This document shows, piece after piece, positions 34,381 to 43,205 of a DNA stretch of 64,000 bases. The notes below the pieces were generated by a model that did not search any database, was not told where the DNA came from, and saw only the letters and a list, made by a program, of their open reading frames with translations. The translations under genes and the position numbers were made by a program. Each line of letters begins with the position of its first letter. The first letter of the stretch is position 1. Origin of the DNA: Streptomyces sp. NL15-2K (GTDB taxonomy: Bacteria > Actinomycetota > Actinomycetes > Streptomycetales > Streptomycetaceae). The DNA is taken from contig NZ_CP130630.1 of assembly GCF_030551255.1 (NCBI RefSeq), positions 11,779,001 through 11,843,000 of the forward strand, given 5' to 3'.

Positions 34381-36344
34381 GACCGCGACGGCTCGGCGCG
34401 TACGTCCGCCGCCCGCACGAACGCCACCCGGTGGCCGAACTGGATCTCGTAGTACATGTCCTTGCCGACCACGACCTCGTGCGAGGCCTCGTCGAAGTCC
34501 ACCGCGTAGTAGTACTCACCGGGCACCTTGTCGCCGACCACGTACTTCTGGCCCTTGAGCAGCTTGTACGGCAGCGGCGACACCGACTGGGCGGGCACTC
34601 CCGCCGGGTAGGCGGAGGCTTCCGGGTAGGCGCGCCCGTAGACCGGGACGCTCACCAGGCCGGCCCTGGGGGTCACCACCCGGCCGGTCGCGTGCACCGC
34701 GGTCGGGCTCTGCTTCGGGTTCTTGAACCAGGCCTTCTGCCCGAGGAACCAGATCGCCGTCCAGTCACCGTCCCGGCCGGCGACCGCGTACTGCTGGCCG
34801 GTGGAGACCCGTGAGGACAGGTCGTTCACGCCGGTGGTCGGGGTCGTGCCCAGCCCGATGTCCTTGATCAGCGGGTAGGACTCGCCGGGCCCGGAACGCA
34901 GCCGCACGGCGCTCGACCCGTGGACCGCACAGGGCCGGCCCTCGGTGACGCAGCCCGTGTACTCCGGCCGGTTGGCGGCGTATTCGGGCCGGATCGTCAC
35001 CAGGCCACCGCCCTCGTCGGCGGTGGCCTCGAAGGGGCGGCCCAGCAGGGTGAAGTAGTGACGCCAGTCCCAGTACGGGCCCGGGTCGGTGTGCATGCCG
35101 CCGACGGCCGCGGTGGTCGGGCCCGGAACGTTGTCGTGGCCGAGGATGTGCTGCCGGTCCAGCGGAATGCCGTACTTCTCGGCGAGGTACTTCACCAGCC
35201 GCGCCGACGACCGGTACATGGCCTCCGTGTACCAGGCGTCCGGGCTCGCCAGGAAGCCCTCGTGCTCCAGGCCGATCGACTTGGCGTTGACGTACCAGTT
35301 GCCCGAGTGCCAGGCCACGTCCTTGGCCCTCACATGCTGGGCGACGTGACCGTCCGTGGAGCGCAGCGAGTAGTTCCACGACACAAAGGCCGGGTCCTGC
35401 GCCATCTTGAGGACCCCTTCCCAGGCGCCCTCGGTGTCGTGGATGACGATGTGGTCGATGCCCTGGGACGCCGGTCGGCCTCCCACGTCGTGATTGCCGT
35501 AGTCGCCCTCGCCGAGGTCCTTGTACGGAGCGGGGATCCACTCGCAGGACACCGTCTTCGGGCACTCCGTATCGCCCGGGGCGAGCGCGCGCAGCCCTGT
35601 GCGGGCCAGCTGAGCGGTGTCGGGTGCCAGGTCCGGCTGGGCGGCCAGGGCGATCCACTGACCGGCGTCGGTGGTGCGTTCCTTGCCGGTACGCAGCACG
35701 TCGTAGACGTCGTCGGCGTAAGCCGCCGCCGTCGTGCGGTCGTCCGCGCCGGAGAACCGGGCCACCGCCCCGTACCACTCGGCCGGGTCCTTGCTCAGCG
35801 GCTCGCCCAGGTCCTTCTGGGCGGCGGCCAGCAGGGCGGCACCGCCCGCCACGTTCGCGGCGGGATCGGTGCGCAGCCGTTCGTCGGACAGGCCGGTCAG
35901 CTCGGCCGCCTTGGACAGGGTCCTGAGGCGGGCCGGGAATTCGGAGGCATTCGGGGGCTTCTTGGCGGGAAGCAGCGGCGGGCGGGCACGATCCCCGCGC
36001 GCGTCCTCCGTGCCCTCGCTGTGGTGCGGCGCACCGGTGAGCGCGGTGCGGGCGTCGGTCAGGTGCATGGGGCCGTATCCACCGGTCACGCTCGGCGCCC
36101 CGCCGTGCGCGTCCCAGCGGGACTGGAGGTAGGAGACGCCCAGGAGCACGCTCTGCGGCACGTCGTACTTGGCGGCCGCGGAGGCGAAGGCCTGCCGCAA
36201 CCCGTTCGCGGAGGCCCGGCCGTCGGGCGGGGCCGCGCCGAGCAGCGGCAGCAGCAGGGCGGCGGAGGCCACCGTGCCGGCGGTTCTCCGTCGGTTGTGC
36301 CTGTGCCCGGCGGCTCTGCCGGTGCCGGTGGCGGATCCTCGCAA
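34377..36344 (-). CDS. Secreted N-acetylmuramoyl-L-alanine amidase with lytic-like N-domain and SH3-like tail
   Basis: A 655-residue exported protein. After an Arg-rich start and hydrophobic segment (TVASAALLLPLLGAAPP) comes a goose-lysozyme-like helical region (KYDVPQSVLLGVSYLQSRWD). An Amidase_2/PGRP domain spans about 290-460, with HDTEGAW, WHSGNWYVNAKSIGLEHEG and HILGHDNVPGPTT supplying the zinc ligands. The C-terminus (about 490-655) has SH3-like repeats. It should cleave the amide between muramic acid and L-Ala in peptidoglycan. The TTG at 36344 has AGGAGG upstream. The TAG stop lies in the MITE's target duplication. Confidence 0.9.
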   Translation of the reverse strand: MRGSATGTGRAAGHRHNRRRTAGTVASAALLLPLLGAAPPDGRASANGLRQAFASAAAKYDVPQSVLLGVSYLQSRWDAHGGAPSVTGGYGPMHLTDARTALTGAPHHSEGTEDARGDRARPPLLPAKKPPNASEFPARLRTLSKAAELTGLSDERLRTDPAANVAGGAALLAAAQKDLGEPLSKDPAEWYGAVARFSGADDRTTAAAYADDVYDVLRTGKERTTDAGQWIALAAQPDLAPDTAQLARTGLRALAPGDTECPKTVSCEWIPAPYKDLGEGDYGNHDVGGRPASQGIDHIVIHDTEGAWEGVLKMAQDPAFVSWNYSLRSTDGHVAQHVRAKDVAWHSGNWYVNAKSIGLEHEGFLASPDAWYTEAMYRSSARLVKYLAEKYGIPLDRQHILGHDNVPGPTTAAVGGMHTDPGPYWDWRHYFTLLGRPFEATADEGGGLVTIRPEYAANRPEYTGCVTEGRPCAVHGSSAVRLRSGPGESYPLIKDIGLGTTPTTGVNDLSSRVSTGQQYAVAGRDGDWTAIWFLGQKAWFKNPKQSPTAVHATGRVVTPRAGLVSVPVYGRAYPEASAYPAGVPAQSVSPLPYKLLKGQKYVVGDKVPGEYYYAVDFDEASHEVVVGKDMYYEIQFGHRVAFVRAADVRAEPSRS

Positions 36345-36490
36345 TGCAGCCTCCTGGGACGGTCGGGCGGTGAGCCGTGCGGGGCCGGGGTGCGTCTGTG
36401 GCGCCGGCCTGCCGACGACCCGTCAATCATGCCCAGGACTGGGTGATTTCTTCCGTTCATCAGGTTTTATGGGAGTTTCGTGGCGGACAT

Positions 36491-36538
36491 ACGACGGTCC
36501 GCGGTACGCCGCTGTTCTGGCGTACCGCGGACCGTCGT
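36491..36538. terminator. Perfect 20-bp stem-loop terminator
   Basis: The arms at 36491-36510 and 36519-36538 are perfectly complementary over 20 bp with an 8-base loop. The structure begins six bases past the stop codon of the minus-strand phosphotransferase-like gene and also insulates the amidase promoter from it. It is the strongest hairpin in the window. Confidence 0.92.
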
Positions 36539-36543
36539 CCCCG

Positions 36544-37683
36544 TCAGCGAGTGCCGACCGCCGCGCGCACGGCCCGGCGGGCCAGCTGGCAGTCGTCGTG
36601 CAGCCGCCTGAGCAGCAGCCGCTGTTCCTCGCCGGACGGCGCAGCACCCGGGTGGGCCGGCCCCGGTGCCGCCGGGGTCGTGTCGTGCATCGAACGCTGC
36701 ACGGCCGTCTCGTAGGTGCGGATCTCACGGGTCAGCACGAGCATCAGGTTCACCAGGAACGCGTCCCGTGAGGCGGGACCCGCCGACTGGGCGATCTGGC
36801 TGATCTGCCGCCGGGCCGCGGGCGCGTCGCCGAGGACCGACCACAGCGTCGCCAGGTCGTAGCCCGGCAGGTACCAGCCCGCGTGCTCCCAGTCCACCAG
36901 CACTGGACCGGCCGGTGACAGGAGAAGGTTCGACAGCAGCGCGTCGCCGTGGCAGAACTGGCCCATGCCCTGCCGGCCCGCGGTCGTCGCGATGCCGTGC
37001 AGCAGCTTCTGCAGGTCGCCCAGATCCCGGTCGGTGAGCAACCCCAGCTCGTGGTACCGGGAGATGCGGACCGCGTAGTCCAGCGGGGCGTCGAAGGTGC
37101 CCGCCGGCGGCCGCCAGGCGTTGAGCCGGCAGATCGCGCCGAGTGCCGCCCTGATGTCCGCGCGGGGCGGGGCCTCGGCCGGGTGCCGGTGCAGTGCCGC
37201 CACCCGGCCGGGCATCCGCTCGATGACGAGGGTGCAGTTGTCCGGGTCCGCCGCGATCAGTCTCGGCACACGCACCGGGGGCCGGTGCCGGACGAACGAG
37301 CGGTATGCGGCTATCTCGTGCCGGATCCGCTCGGACCACACGGGGGAGTGGTCCAGTAAACACTTGGCGACGGCCGTGCTGCGTCCCGTCGTGCCGACCA
37401 GGAGCACGGAGCGTCCACTGCGGCGCAGCACCTGCACCGGGGCGAACTCCGGGCAGATCCGGTGCACCGACGCGATCGCCGTGCGCAGCTGGGTGCCCTG
37501 GGGGCCGGACAAGTCGAGTCTCCCGCTGAGCGGTTGGGTGCCGAGCCCCGGAACACGCCGGGTCGCGCCCGCACCGAGCACGGGGGCCGCCGGGCGTGCG
37601 GGGTCGAGGTAGGGGCCGCCACCCGCCGGACGGGGGCGCAGCGACCGGGGAGGGGCGGACACGGAGGACGATGCTGCGTACAT
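36544..37683 (-). CDS. Aminoglycoside phosphotransferase-fold protein
   Basis: A 379-residue protein with an APH/choline-kinase fold. The catalytic loop reads [13 protein letters not shown] (HxDxxxxN) and the metal-binding DFG-equivalent is VLVDWEHAG; an ATP-site lysine may be the one in STAVAKCLL. The N-terminal ~60 residues are Pro/Arg-rich and probably disordered. The C-terminal region is helical and rich in Arg. It is divergent from the NsdA-like regulator across about 230 bases, a pairing that suggests a linked role. The physiological substrate is unknown, and antibiotic resistance should not be assumed. Confidence 0.83.
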   Translation of the reverse strand: MYAASSSVSAPPRSLRPRPAGGGPYLDPARPAAPVLGAGATRRVPGLGTQPLSGRLDLSGPQGTQLRTAIASVHRICPEFAPVQVLRRSGRSVLLVGTTGRSTAVAKCLLDHSPVWSERIRHEIAAYRSFVRHRPPVRVPRLIAADPDNCTLVIERMPGRVAALHRHPAEAPPRADIRAALGAICRLNAWRPPAGTFDAPLDYAVRISRYHELGLLTDRDLGDLQKLLHGIATTAGRQGMGQFCHGDALLSNLLLSPAGPVLVDWEHAGWYLPGYDLATLWSVLGDAPAARRQISQIAQSAGPASRDAFLVNLMLVLTREIRTYETAVQRSMHDTTPAAPGPAHPGAAPSGEEQRLLLRRLHDDCQLARRAVRAAVGTR

Positions 37684-37834
37684 GGGCGAAACAGATCCCT
37701 TCGTGTGCCTGTGACGTCAGTGCGCTACCCGGCCCGGCCCTTGGGAGCACCCTGGGGAATGTCCCTCGGCGACCGGGTCGGGGTGGCGCGTTCCTACCTG
37801 ACACCCGATGCCCAGTGGCACACCATCTGGCGTG

Positions 37835-37854
37835 CCCTGGCGAACCCTGGCGAA
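37835..37854. repeat. Tandem 10-bp repeat in the NsdA-like promoter region
   Basis: CCCTGGCGAA occurs twice in tandem, 62 bases before the GTG of the NsdA-like gene. A TACTGT -10-like hexamer follows at 37881-37886. The direct repeat could bind an activator just upstream of the -35 region. Confidence 0.45.
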
Positions 37855-37915
37855 TAGTCGCCCGGCAACTCTCACCGGGCTACTGTCAACTCAGCCGAGA
37901 ACCTGGGGGCTTGAC

Positions 37916-39412
37916 GTGAGCGGACAACCCAACTCCCGCCTTGCGGACCTGTTCGGCCTGGCCGGCTGGTCCAAGGGTGAACTCGCGAGGCTGGTCAACC
38001 GGCAGGCGGCGGCCATGGGCCACCCCCAGCTGGCGACCGACACCTCCCGGGTGCGGCGTTGGATCGACATGGGAGAGATCCCGCGCGATCCGGTGCCGCG
38101 GGTGCTGGCGGCTCTGTTCACCGAGCGTCTCGGCCGTGTCGTGACCATTGAGGACCTCGGTCTGGTCCGGCACGGGCGTGCGGGGAAACGGCCACGCGGC
38201 GGGAGTGCGGAACATCCCGACGGAGTGCCGTGGGCGCCCGAACGGACCGCCGCGGTCCTCACCGAATTCACGGGAATGGACCTCATGCTCAACCGACGCG
38301 GCTTGGTGGGCGCGGGTGCCGTGCTCGCCGCGGGATCCGCACTCAGCAGCGCCATGTACGACTGGTTGCACACCGATCCGGCTCTGACCGCCGACGCTCC
38401 CCAGTTCGACGACCCCCTGCACGCCGACCCCGCTGGGTTCGACCGCTACGAGGCCGCCCCCATCGGATCGCAGGAGATCGAGGAACTGGAGCGCTCGGTC
38501 GAGGTGTTCCGGGCCTGGGACGCGGCCCGCGGCGGCGGGCTGCAGCGCAAGGCAGTCGTAGGCCAGCTCAACGAGGTGGGCGGCATGCTCGCCTACCGTC
38601 ACCCCGACCATCTCCAGCGGCGCCTGTGGGGCGTCGCCGCCAACCTCGCCGTCCTCGCGGGCTGGATGTCGCACGACGTCGGCCTGGAGCCCACGGCCCA
38701 GAAGTACTTCGTCATCGCCGCCCATGCCGCGAGAGAGGGCGGCGACCGGCCCCGCGCCGGGGAGGCGCTCTCCCGAGCGGCTCGCCAGATGGTGCACCTG
38801 GGCCGGCCCGACGACGCGCTCGACCTGATGAAACTCGCCCAGTCCGGCTCCGGTGACGAGGTGCTGCCCCGCACCAAGGCGATGCTCCACACCATCGAGG
38901 CCTGGGCACAGGCCTCCATGGGCAAGGGGCAGGCCATGCGCCGCACCCTCGGCCAGGCGGAGGACCTCTTCGTCTCCGACCGGGGCGACGTGCCACCGCC
39001 GAGCTGGATGCAGACCTTCAAGGAGGAGGACCTGTACGGCATGCAGGCCCTGGCCTATCGCACGCTGGCGGAGCACGAGCCGGGTGCGGCCGTGCACGCC
39101 CAGCACTACGCGCAGAAGGCGCTGTCCCTGCGGGTCGACGGCCGGGAGCGGTCGAAGATCTTCGACCATCTGTCCATGGCCTCGGCCTGCTTCATCGCCG
39201 ACGACCCCGAACAGGCGGACCGGTACGCGCGGCTGGCCCTGATGGCGATGGGGTCGAACTCCTCCCGTCGCACCTGGGACCGGCTGGCCCAGATGTACCG
39301 GCTCACCGCCGAGTACGCCACTTACCCGAAGATCCAAGAGCTGCGGGAGGAGATCAGGCAGGCGCTGCCGAAGGGCAAGAAGCCGGGCGGCGGCACCAGC
39401 GCACACGCATAA
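37916..39412 (+). CDS. NsdA-like regulatory protein with TPR-like repeats
   Basis: A 498-residue protein similar in sequence to Streptomyces NsdA, a negative regulator of sporulation and antibiotic production. Shared segments include GWSKGELARLVNRQA and TSRVRRWIDMGEIPRDPVPRVL (an XRE-like DNA-binding start), FTGMDLMLNRRGLVGAGA, GGGLQRKAVVGQLNEV, LAGWMSHDVGLEPTAQKYFV and MVHLGRPDDALDLM. The C-terminal two-thirds is an all-helical TPR-like array. The GTG at 37916 follows GGGGG. It is more likely a paralog than NsdA itself, because the first 15 residues and the C-terminus differ. Confidence 0.82.
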   Translation: MSGQPNSRLADLFGLAGWSKGELARLVNRQAAAMGHPQLATDTSRVRRWIDMGEIPRDPVPRVLAALFTERLGRVVTIEDLGLVRHGRAGKRPRGGSAEHPDGVPWAPERTAAVLTEFTGMDLMLNRRGLVGAGAVLAAGSALSSAMYDWLHTDPALTADAPQFDDPLHADPAGFDRYEAAPIGSQEIEELERSVEVFRAWDAARGGGLQRKAVVGQLNEVGGMLAYRHPDHLQRRLWGVAANLAVLAGWMSHDVGLEPTAQKYFVIAAHAAREGGDRPRAGEALSRAARQMVHLGRPDDALDLMKLAQSGSGDEVLPRTKAMLHTIEAWAQASMGKGQAMRRTLGQAEDLFVSDRGDVPPPSWMQTFKEEDLYGMQALAYRTLAEHEPGAAVHAQHYAQKALSLRVDGRERSKIFDHLSMASACFIADDPEQADRYARLALMAMGSNSSRRTWDRLAQMYRLTAEYATYPKIQELREEIRQALPKGKKPGGGTSAHA

Positions 39413-39469
39413 GCGCACAGGCACAGGGAGAACAGCGCACAGGCACAGAGGAACTGTGCCGCCGTACTC

Positions 39470-40897
39470 TCACATCACCCTGGCGACGAGCACGCAGGCG
39501 TCGTCCTCGCGCTCGGTCCCGCCGAACTCCTCCACGACCGTCCGCACACAGTCCTGTGCGGTGCGCGCCTCGCCGAATCGGGGGGCCAGGTCGAGGAGAC
39601 GGTGCACGGTGTCCGCTCGGTCGTGCAGCGGCACCAGCCCGTCGGTGTGCAGCAGAAGCAGATCGCCTGCTTCGAGGGTCACTTCGGCCTGCTCGTAGGA
39701 GGCACCGGAGGTCGCGCCGAGCAGGACGCCGTCCGGTGTGTGCAGGGTGCGCCCCGTCCCGTCGCGGAACAGCAGCGGGGCGGGGTGTCCTGCCTGGGCC
39801 CACACCAGCGTGCGGGTCTGCGGGCGGTAGCGGCAGCAGACAGCGCTGCCGAGGGCCGGTTGCACGGTGGCGTCGAGCAGCTGGTTGAGCCAGGCCATCA
39901 GCTGACCGGGCTGGGTGCCGGCCATCGCCATGCCGCGGACGGCGCCCAGCAGCGTCGCCATGCCCGAGGCCACCGCGACGCCGTGCCCGGTGAGGTCGCC
40001 GACGCTGAGCAGGGTCTCGCCGTCGGCCAGTTCGAGCGCGTCGTACCAGTCGCCGCCGATCAGCGCGCTGGTCGACGACGGAAGATAGTGGGCCGCCAGA
40101 TCGAGCGTCTCCGGTCCCTGGTGCGGGAGCCGCAGGGAGCCGCGCCACGGCGGCAGCACGGCCTCCTGCAGCTCGACCGCGAGCCGGTGCTCGGTCTGCG
40201 CGCGGTGCCGCTGGCGTTGTAACGAGTCACGGGTCTCGTTCACCGCCCGCTGGCTGCGGCGCAGTTCGCTGACGTCCCGCAGCACCGCCCACATCGACGC
40301 GGTACTGCCGTCCGCGGCGAGCACCGGCTCGCCCATCATGTGCACGGTCCGTAGGTCGCCGTCCGGGCGCACGACGCGGAACTCACCGTCGATGGGCTTG
40401 GCGTCGACGAGGCAGTCGGTGACCATGGCGGTCAGCTTCGGCCGGTCCTCGTCGAGCACCAGGGACGGCAACTCGTCGAGGGTGAGCGGGGGAGCGGTGG
40501 GGTCGCGGCCGAGGATCTGGTAGAGCTCTCCGGACCAACTGGCCTCGTCCGTCAGCAGGTTCCACTCCGCGCTGCCGACCCGGCTGAGCAGCGAGCCGCG
40601 CCGGGGAGCGGGCGGCACGGTACGGACGGAGGGTGCCGCCTCGGGGGGCGCGGGCACGGGCGGCGGGCCGTCCCGTAACTGCGCCAAGTGCTCGTCCAGG
40701 TCGTTGAGTTGGTGCAGCGCGAGATCGCACAGCGCGCGCTGCCACCGCTCCTGCGGATCCGCCCCGTCGCTCTGCGTGTCCCTCCGTACGGCGTCCACGT
40801 CGCCCTTGAGTCGTCGCGCCTGCGATATGAGCGCGTCGACCGAGTCGCGTCCTGGCGGGTGGGCGGCGGGGCGGTCCGCAGAGAGATGGGACGGCAT
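39470..40897 (-). CDS. PAS-PP2C (SpoIIE-type) protein phosphatase
   Basis: A 475-residue soluble protein. A short N-terminal helical region precedes a PAS domain (about 105-215; WSGELYQILGRDP, GEFRVVRPDGDLRTVHMMGEP) and a PP2C/SpoIIE phosphatase domain (about 235-475). The metal-binding motifs IGGDWYDAL and VGDLTGHG and the C-terminal EREDDACVLVARV are intact. Such proteins dephosphorylate anti-anti-sigma factors in partner-switching cascades; no anti-sigma or STAS gene is adjacent, so its partner is elsewhere. The ATG at 40897 starts it. Confidence 0.9.
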   Translation of the reverse strand: MPSHLSADRPAAHPPGRDSVDALISQARRLKGDVDAVRRDTQSDGADPQERWQRALCDLALHQLNDLDEHLAQLRDGPPPVPAPPEAAPSVRTVPPAPRRGSLLSRVGSAEWNLLTDEASWSGELYQILGRDPTAPPLTLDELPSLVLDEDRPKLTAMVTDCLVDAKPIDGEFRVVRPDGDLRTVHMMGEPVLAADGSTASMWAVLRDVSELRRSQRAVNETRDSLQRQRHRAQTEHRLAVELQEAVLPPWRGSLRLPHQGPETLDLAAHYLPSSTSALIGGDWYDALELADGETLLSVGDLTGHGVAVASGMATLLGAVRGMAMAGTQPGQLMAWLNQLLDATVQPALGSAVCCRYRPQTRTLVWAQAGHPAPLLFRDGTGRTLHTPDGVLLGATSGASYEQAEVTLEAGDLLLLHTDGLVPLHDRADTVHRLLDLAPRFGEARTAQDCVRTVVEEFGGTEREDDACVLVARVM

Positions 40898-41214
40898 GAC
40901 GCACTCCGATGCGGGACGGTACGACCAAGGCGGACGGAAGGACCGTTACGACTCTTGCACAGCCCGCGACGCCGTGTAAGGGATTTGGCAACACACGATA
41001 CGGTGGTGCTTCTGGCATATGCCACAGTCTTCAGGGAACGGCTGTGTCGTGCGCCAGGTGTACGACACCGGGTCGGACAAGTCGTAGATGGCGTACGTGA
41101 ATTGAAGGATTGTCGGGGTGGCCGACGCGGTCTTCAGTTGTGTGTTCGACGGCCCTGTGTTCTAGGAGTCTGGCATATGTGACGCGGGCCGTACCAGATG
41201 GCGTCCGAAGGGCG
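40898..41214. other. Gene-free gap with direct and inverted repeats
   Basis: A 317-base gap, less GC-rich than its surroundings, upstream of the phosphatase gene and downstream of the baeRF3 gene. It holds two direct copies of TCTGGCATATG at 41011-41021 and 41169-41179. It also holds an inverted repeat, GTGTCGT (41044-41050) with ACGACAC (41062-41068). It probably contains the phosphatase promoter and might encode a small RNA; no convincing open frame is seen. Confidence 0.4.
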
Positions 41215-42312
41215 TCAGTACCGCAGCACGCCGGCGATCCCGTCGGCGTCGCCCAGTGTGCCGTCCGGTACGAAGCGGACGGCGGCGCCGGTCTCCAGGC
41301 ACTGTTCGACGATCTCGTCCACGATGTCCTCGCGGGCGTCCAGGTCACCGCTCTCGGCCGGGATCAGGTGGGCGCCACCGTCGTCACGCACCGTCACCCG
41401 GTAGTTCTCCTCGACGGCCAGCAGCCCCACCCGGCCCTCCCGGGCGTTCTGCCAGACCTCGTCGACACCGGCGGCGAACGCCCGGCGCCCGCGCGCCGAT
41501 TCGAGTTCCCGCGCCACGGTGTCGGTGTTCTTGCGGGCCTCGGCGGCGACCAGCGGCCGGACCGCCTGCCACACGGCCTCGTGGGTACCGTGGGCCAGAC
41601 CCCCGTGCGGCACATGGACGCCGTCCTTGGTGACGCTGCCGATCTCGTCCAGGCAGGACAGGGCGGCCGGCTCGCCGGTGACGTACAACGGCCTGGCGTC
41701 CTCGCGCAGGACCGCGCTCATCATGGTGTCCGCCTCGCGCAGGAAGTGGCGGGTGTCCTCGTCCCGGAAGGCGCTGGGCAGGTCGCCGATCCGCTCCTGG
41801 CGTTCGGCGTCGAAGTTCTCGCGGCTCCTGGTCAGCGGGAAGCCGCCGGTGCGGTCCTCGGTGACCCGGTCCGTGCCGCCGCTCCAGAGGGTGACGCGGT
41901 CGGCGGAGACCGAGAGCACCCAGAAGGGGCGTTCGGCGGCCTGCGCGGAGACCAGGTTGCGGGTCAGGAAGGTGTCCGAGAGCACCACACGCTCGGGCAC
42001 GGAGCGGGCGAGCGACCACACCTGGTGTTCACCCGGAGCGGCGAAGATCACCAGGCCGTCCTCGGCGTGCGTCAGGTCCACTTCGGTGAGGGCCTGGTCG
42101 AGCTGCCGGGCCACGTCGGCGCGCCGCTCCCGGGGAACGGCGGGGTCGGCCTCGAGCTGCCGCTTGGCCTCGGCCACGACATTGCGCAGCCGGACCCGGT
42201 CCTGGGCGTTCTCGGGCTCGCGGCGGTGCGTGGGCGTCAGCACGGACACCGCGGGATAGGGGCGCGGGCGGCGCAGCTCGGTGAGGGTCGCGGGGCTGAG
42301 TGCGTGCTCCAT
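41215..42312 (-). CDS. baeRF3 domain-containing protein (eRF1-like)
   Basis: A 365-residue protein of the bacterial archaeo-eukaryotic release factor family (baeRF3). It begins PAVSVLTPTHRREPENAQDRVRLRN, the family's N-terminal signature. It continues with the middle domain ERPFWVLSVSADRVTLWSGG and ends with an L7Ae-like domain (VGLLAVEENYRV, IVDEIVEQCLETGAAVRFVPDG). Relatives are proposed to act on stalled ribosomes or in stress-time translation. The ATG at 42312 starts the conserved region, though no clear ribosome-binding site precedes it. The longer open frame upstream is part of the decayed thioesterase next door. Confidence 0.82.
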   Translation of the reverse strand: MEHALSPATLTELRRPRPYPAVSVLTPTHRREPENAQDRVRLRNVVAEAKRQLEADPAVPRERRADVARQLDQALTEVDLTHAEDGLVIFAAPGEHQVWSLARSVPERVVLSDTFLTRNLVSAQAAERPFWVLSVSADRVTLWSGGTDRVTEDRTGGFPLTRSRENFDAERQERIGDLPSAFRDEDTRHFLREADTMMSAVLREDARPLYVTGEPAALSCLDEIGSVTKDGVHVPHGGLAHGTHEAVWQAVRPLVAAEARKNTDTVARELESARGRRAFAAGVDEVWQNAREGRVGLLAVEENYRVTVRDDGGAHLIPAESGDLDAREDIVDEIVEQCLETGAAVRFVPDGTLGDADGIAGVLRY

Positions 42313-42450
42313 AGCAGCACCATAGGTCTGATTCCGGGACGGGGCATTTGGGGGCAAACGGTCCAAGGCGCCGGCCGGGCGTCGCCGGAGGGCGTCCGGC
42401 CACATCGTCGCCCCATGACGGTGCGATGCCCGGCATCCACCCCCACCTCG

Positions 42451-42891
42451 GCACCTCGCCGCATGGGCGCACAGAGTGGGGGCGCCTGCGTCCTCGACGG
42501 TGGACAGGTCGCAGCGGCAGACCACGCGGTGCGACCGGTCCGGACCACCCGGGCTTCGGCGCGCAGGACGTCGCCCCTGGCCGACCGCAGGTAGTCGGGA
42601 GGTAGCCGATGGTGAAACCGGCGGTGATCAGCCGGGCGCCGACGCGGAGCCCGCGGCGAAGGTCAGCGCGTTGCCGGCCGCGTAGCCGAGCACTCCGCCG
42701 AGCACTCCGCCGTGCACGAAGCCGTACTGCTGGCGCAGCTCGTCGCGGATGTCCAGTTCGAGGGTGGCGGCGCCGTCGCCGAAGGCCACCAGCCGCGTGC
42801 CGAGCAGCACGCTGAAGGGCTGAGCGGCCAGGGCCTTCCGGGCGAGGGCCAGATCCAGGGAGTCGTTCACGTCGTGCGGGGAGTCGTTCAC
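42451..42891 (-). pseudogene. PaaI-family hotdog thioesterase, frameshifted remnant
   Basis: The first part reads cleanly from a GTG at 42891 with FSVLLGTRLVAFGDGAATLELDI and YGFVHGGVLGGVLGYAAGNALTFAAGSA, and then stops at 42628-42630. The rest of the hotdog fold continues in other frames: ARLITAGFTIGYLP follows, and then CRCDLSTVEDAGAPTLCAHA appears in a third frame near 42451-42520. At least two indels have therefore broken a normal thioesterase of about 145 residues. The truncated first frame alone lacks the last strands of the fold and is unlikely to work. Confidence 0.75.
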
Positions 42892-42892
42892 A

Positions 42893-43161
42893 TCGAAACT
42901 CGGCGCGCTGTTCGCCGTACGGGAGCAGCCGGGCATCACCCAACGGCACCTCGCCCACACGCTCGGCCTGCGCGAATCCGCCGTCACCGGGAACACGGGC
43001 CGTGGTCCTGGAGCTGACCGACGCGGGCGCCGCGGGCCCTGCGGGCGGCGCAGCCCGAGATCGACCGCTTCAACGGTGAGCTGCGCGCGCTGCTCGGCGA
43101 CGACGGCTTCACCGAGGCGGCTCGGGCGATGGGCCGCCTCGCCGGCCGGGAACCCCAGTGA
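42893..43161 (+). pseudogene. MarR-family regulator remnant
   Basis: The segment reads KLGALFAVREQPGITQRHLA then TLGLRESAVTGN, a winged-helix MarR motif without a start codon or N-terminal helix. It then loses the wing and resumes as RAVVLELTDAG. After another shift it ends QPEIDRFNGELRALLGDD and MGRLAGREPQ before a TGA at 43159. The gene has lost its start, its wing and its frame. It stands head-to-head with the broken thioesterase, so both halves of a regulator/target pair have decayed together. Confidence 0.7.
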
Positions 43162-43205
43162 CCGACGCGGTGCCACCATGACGCAGCCGCCCCGCCGCCC
43201 GTACG

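Noticed and set aside
36544..37683. Aminoglycoside resistance gene
   Set aside because: The fold is APH-like, but the sequence and regulatory neighbour do not point to any known resistance enzyme.
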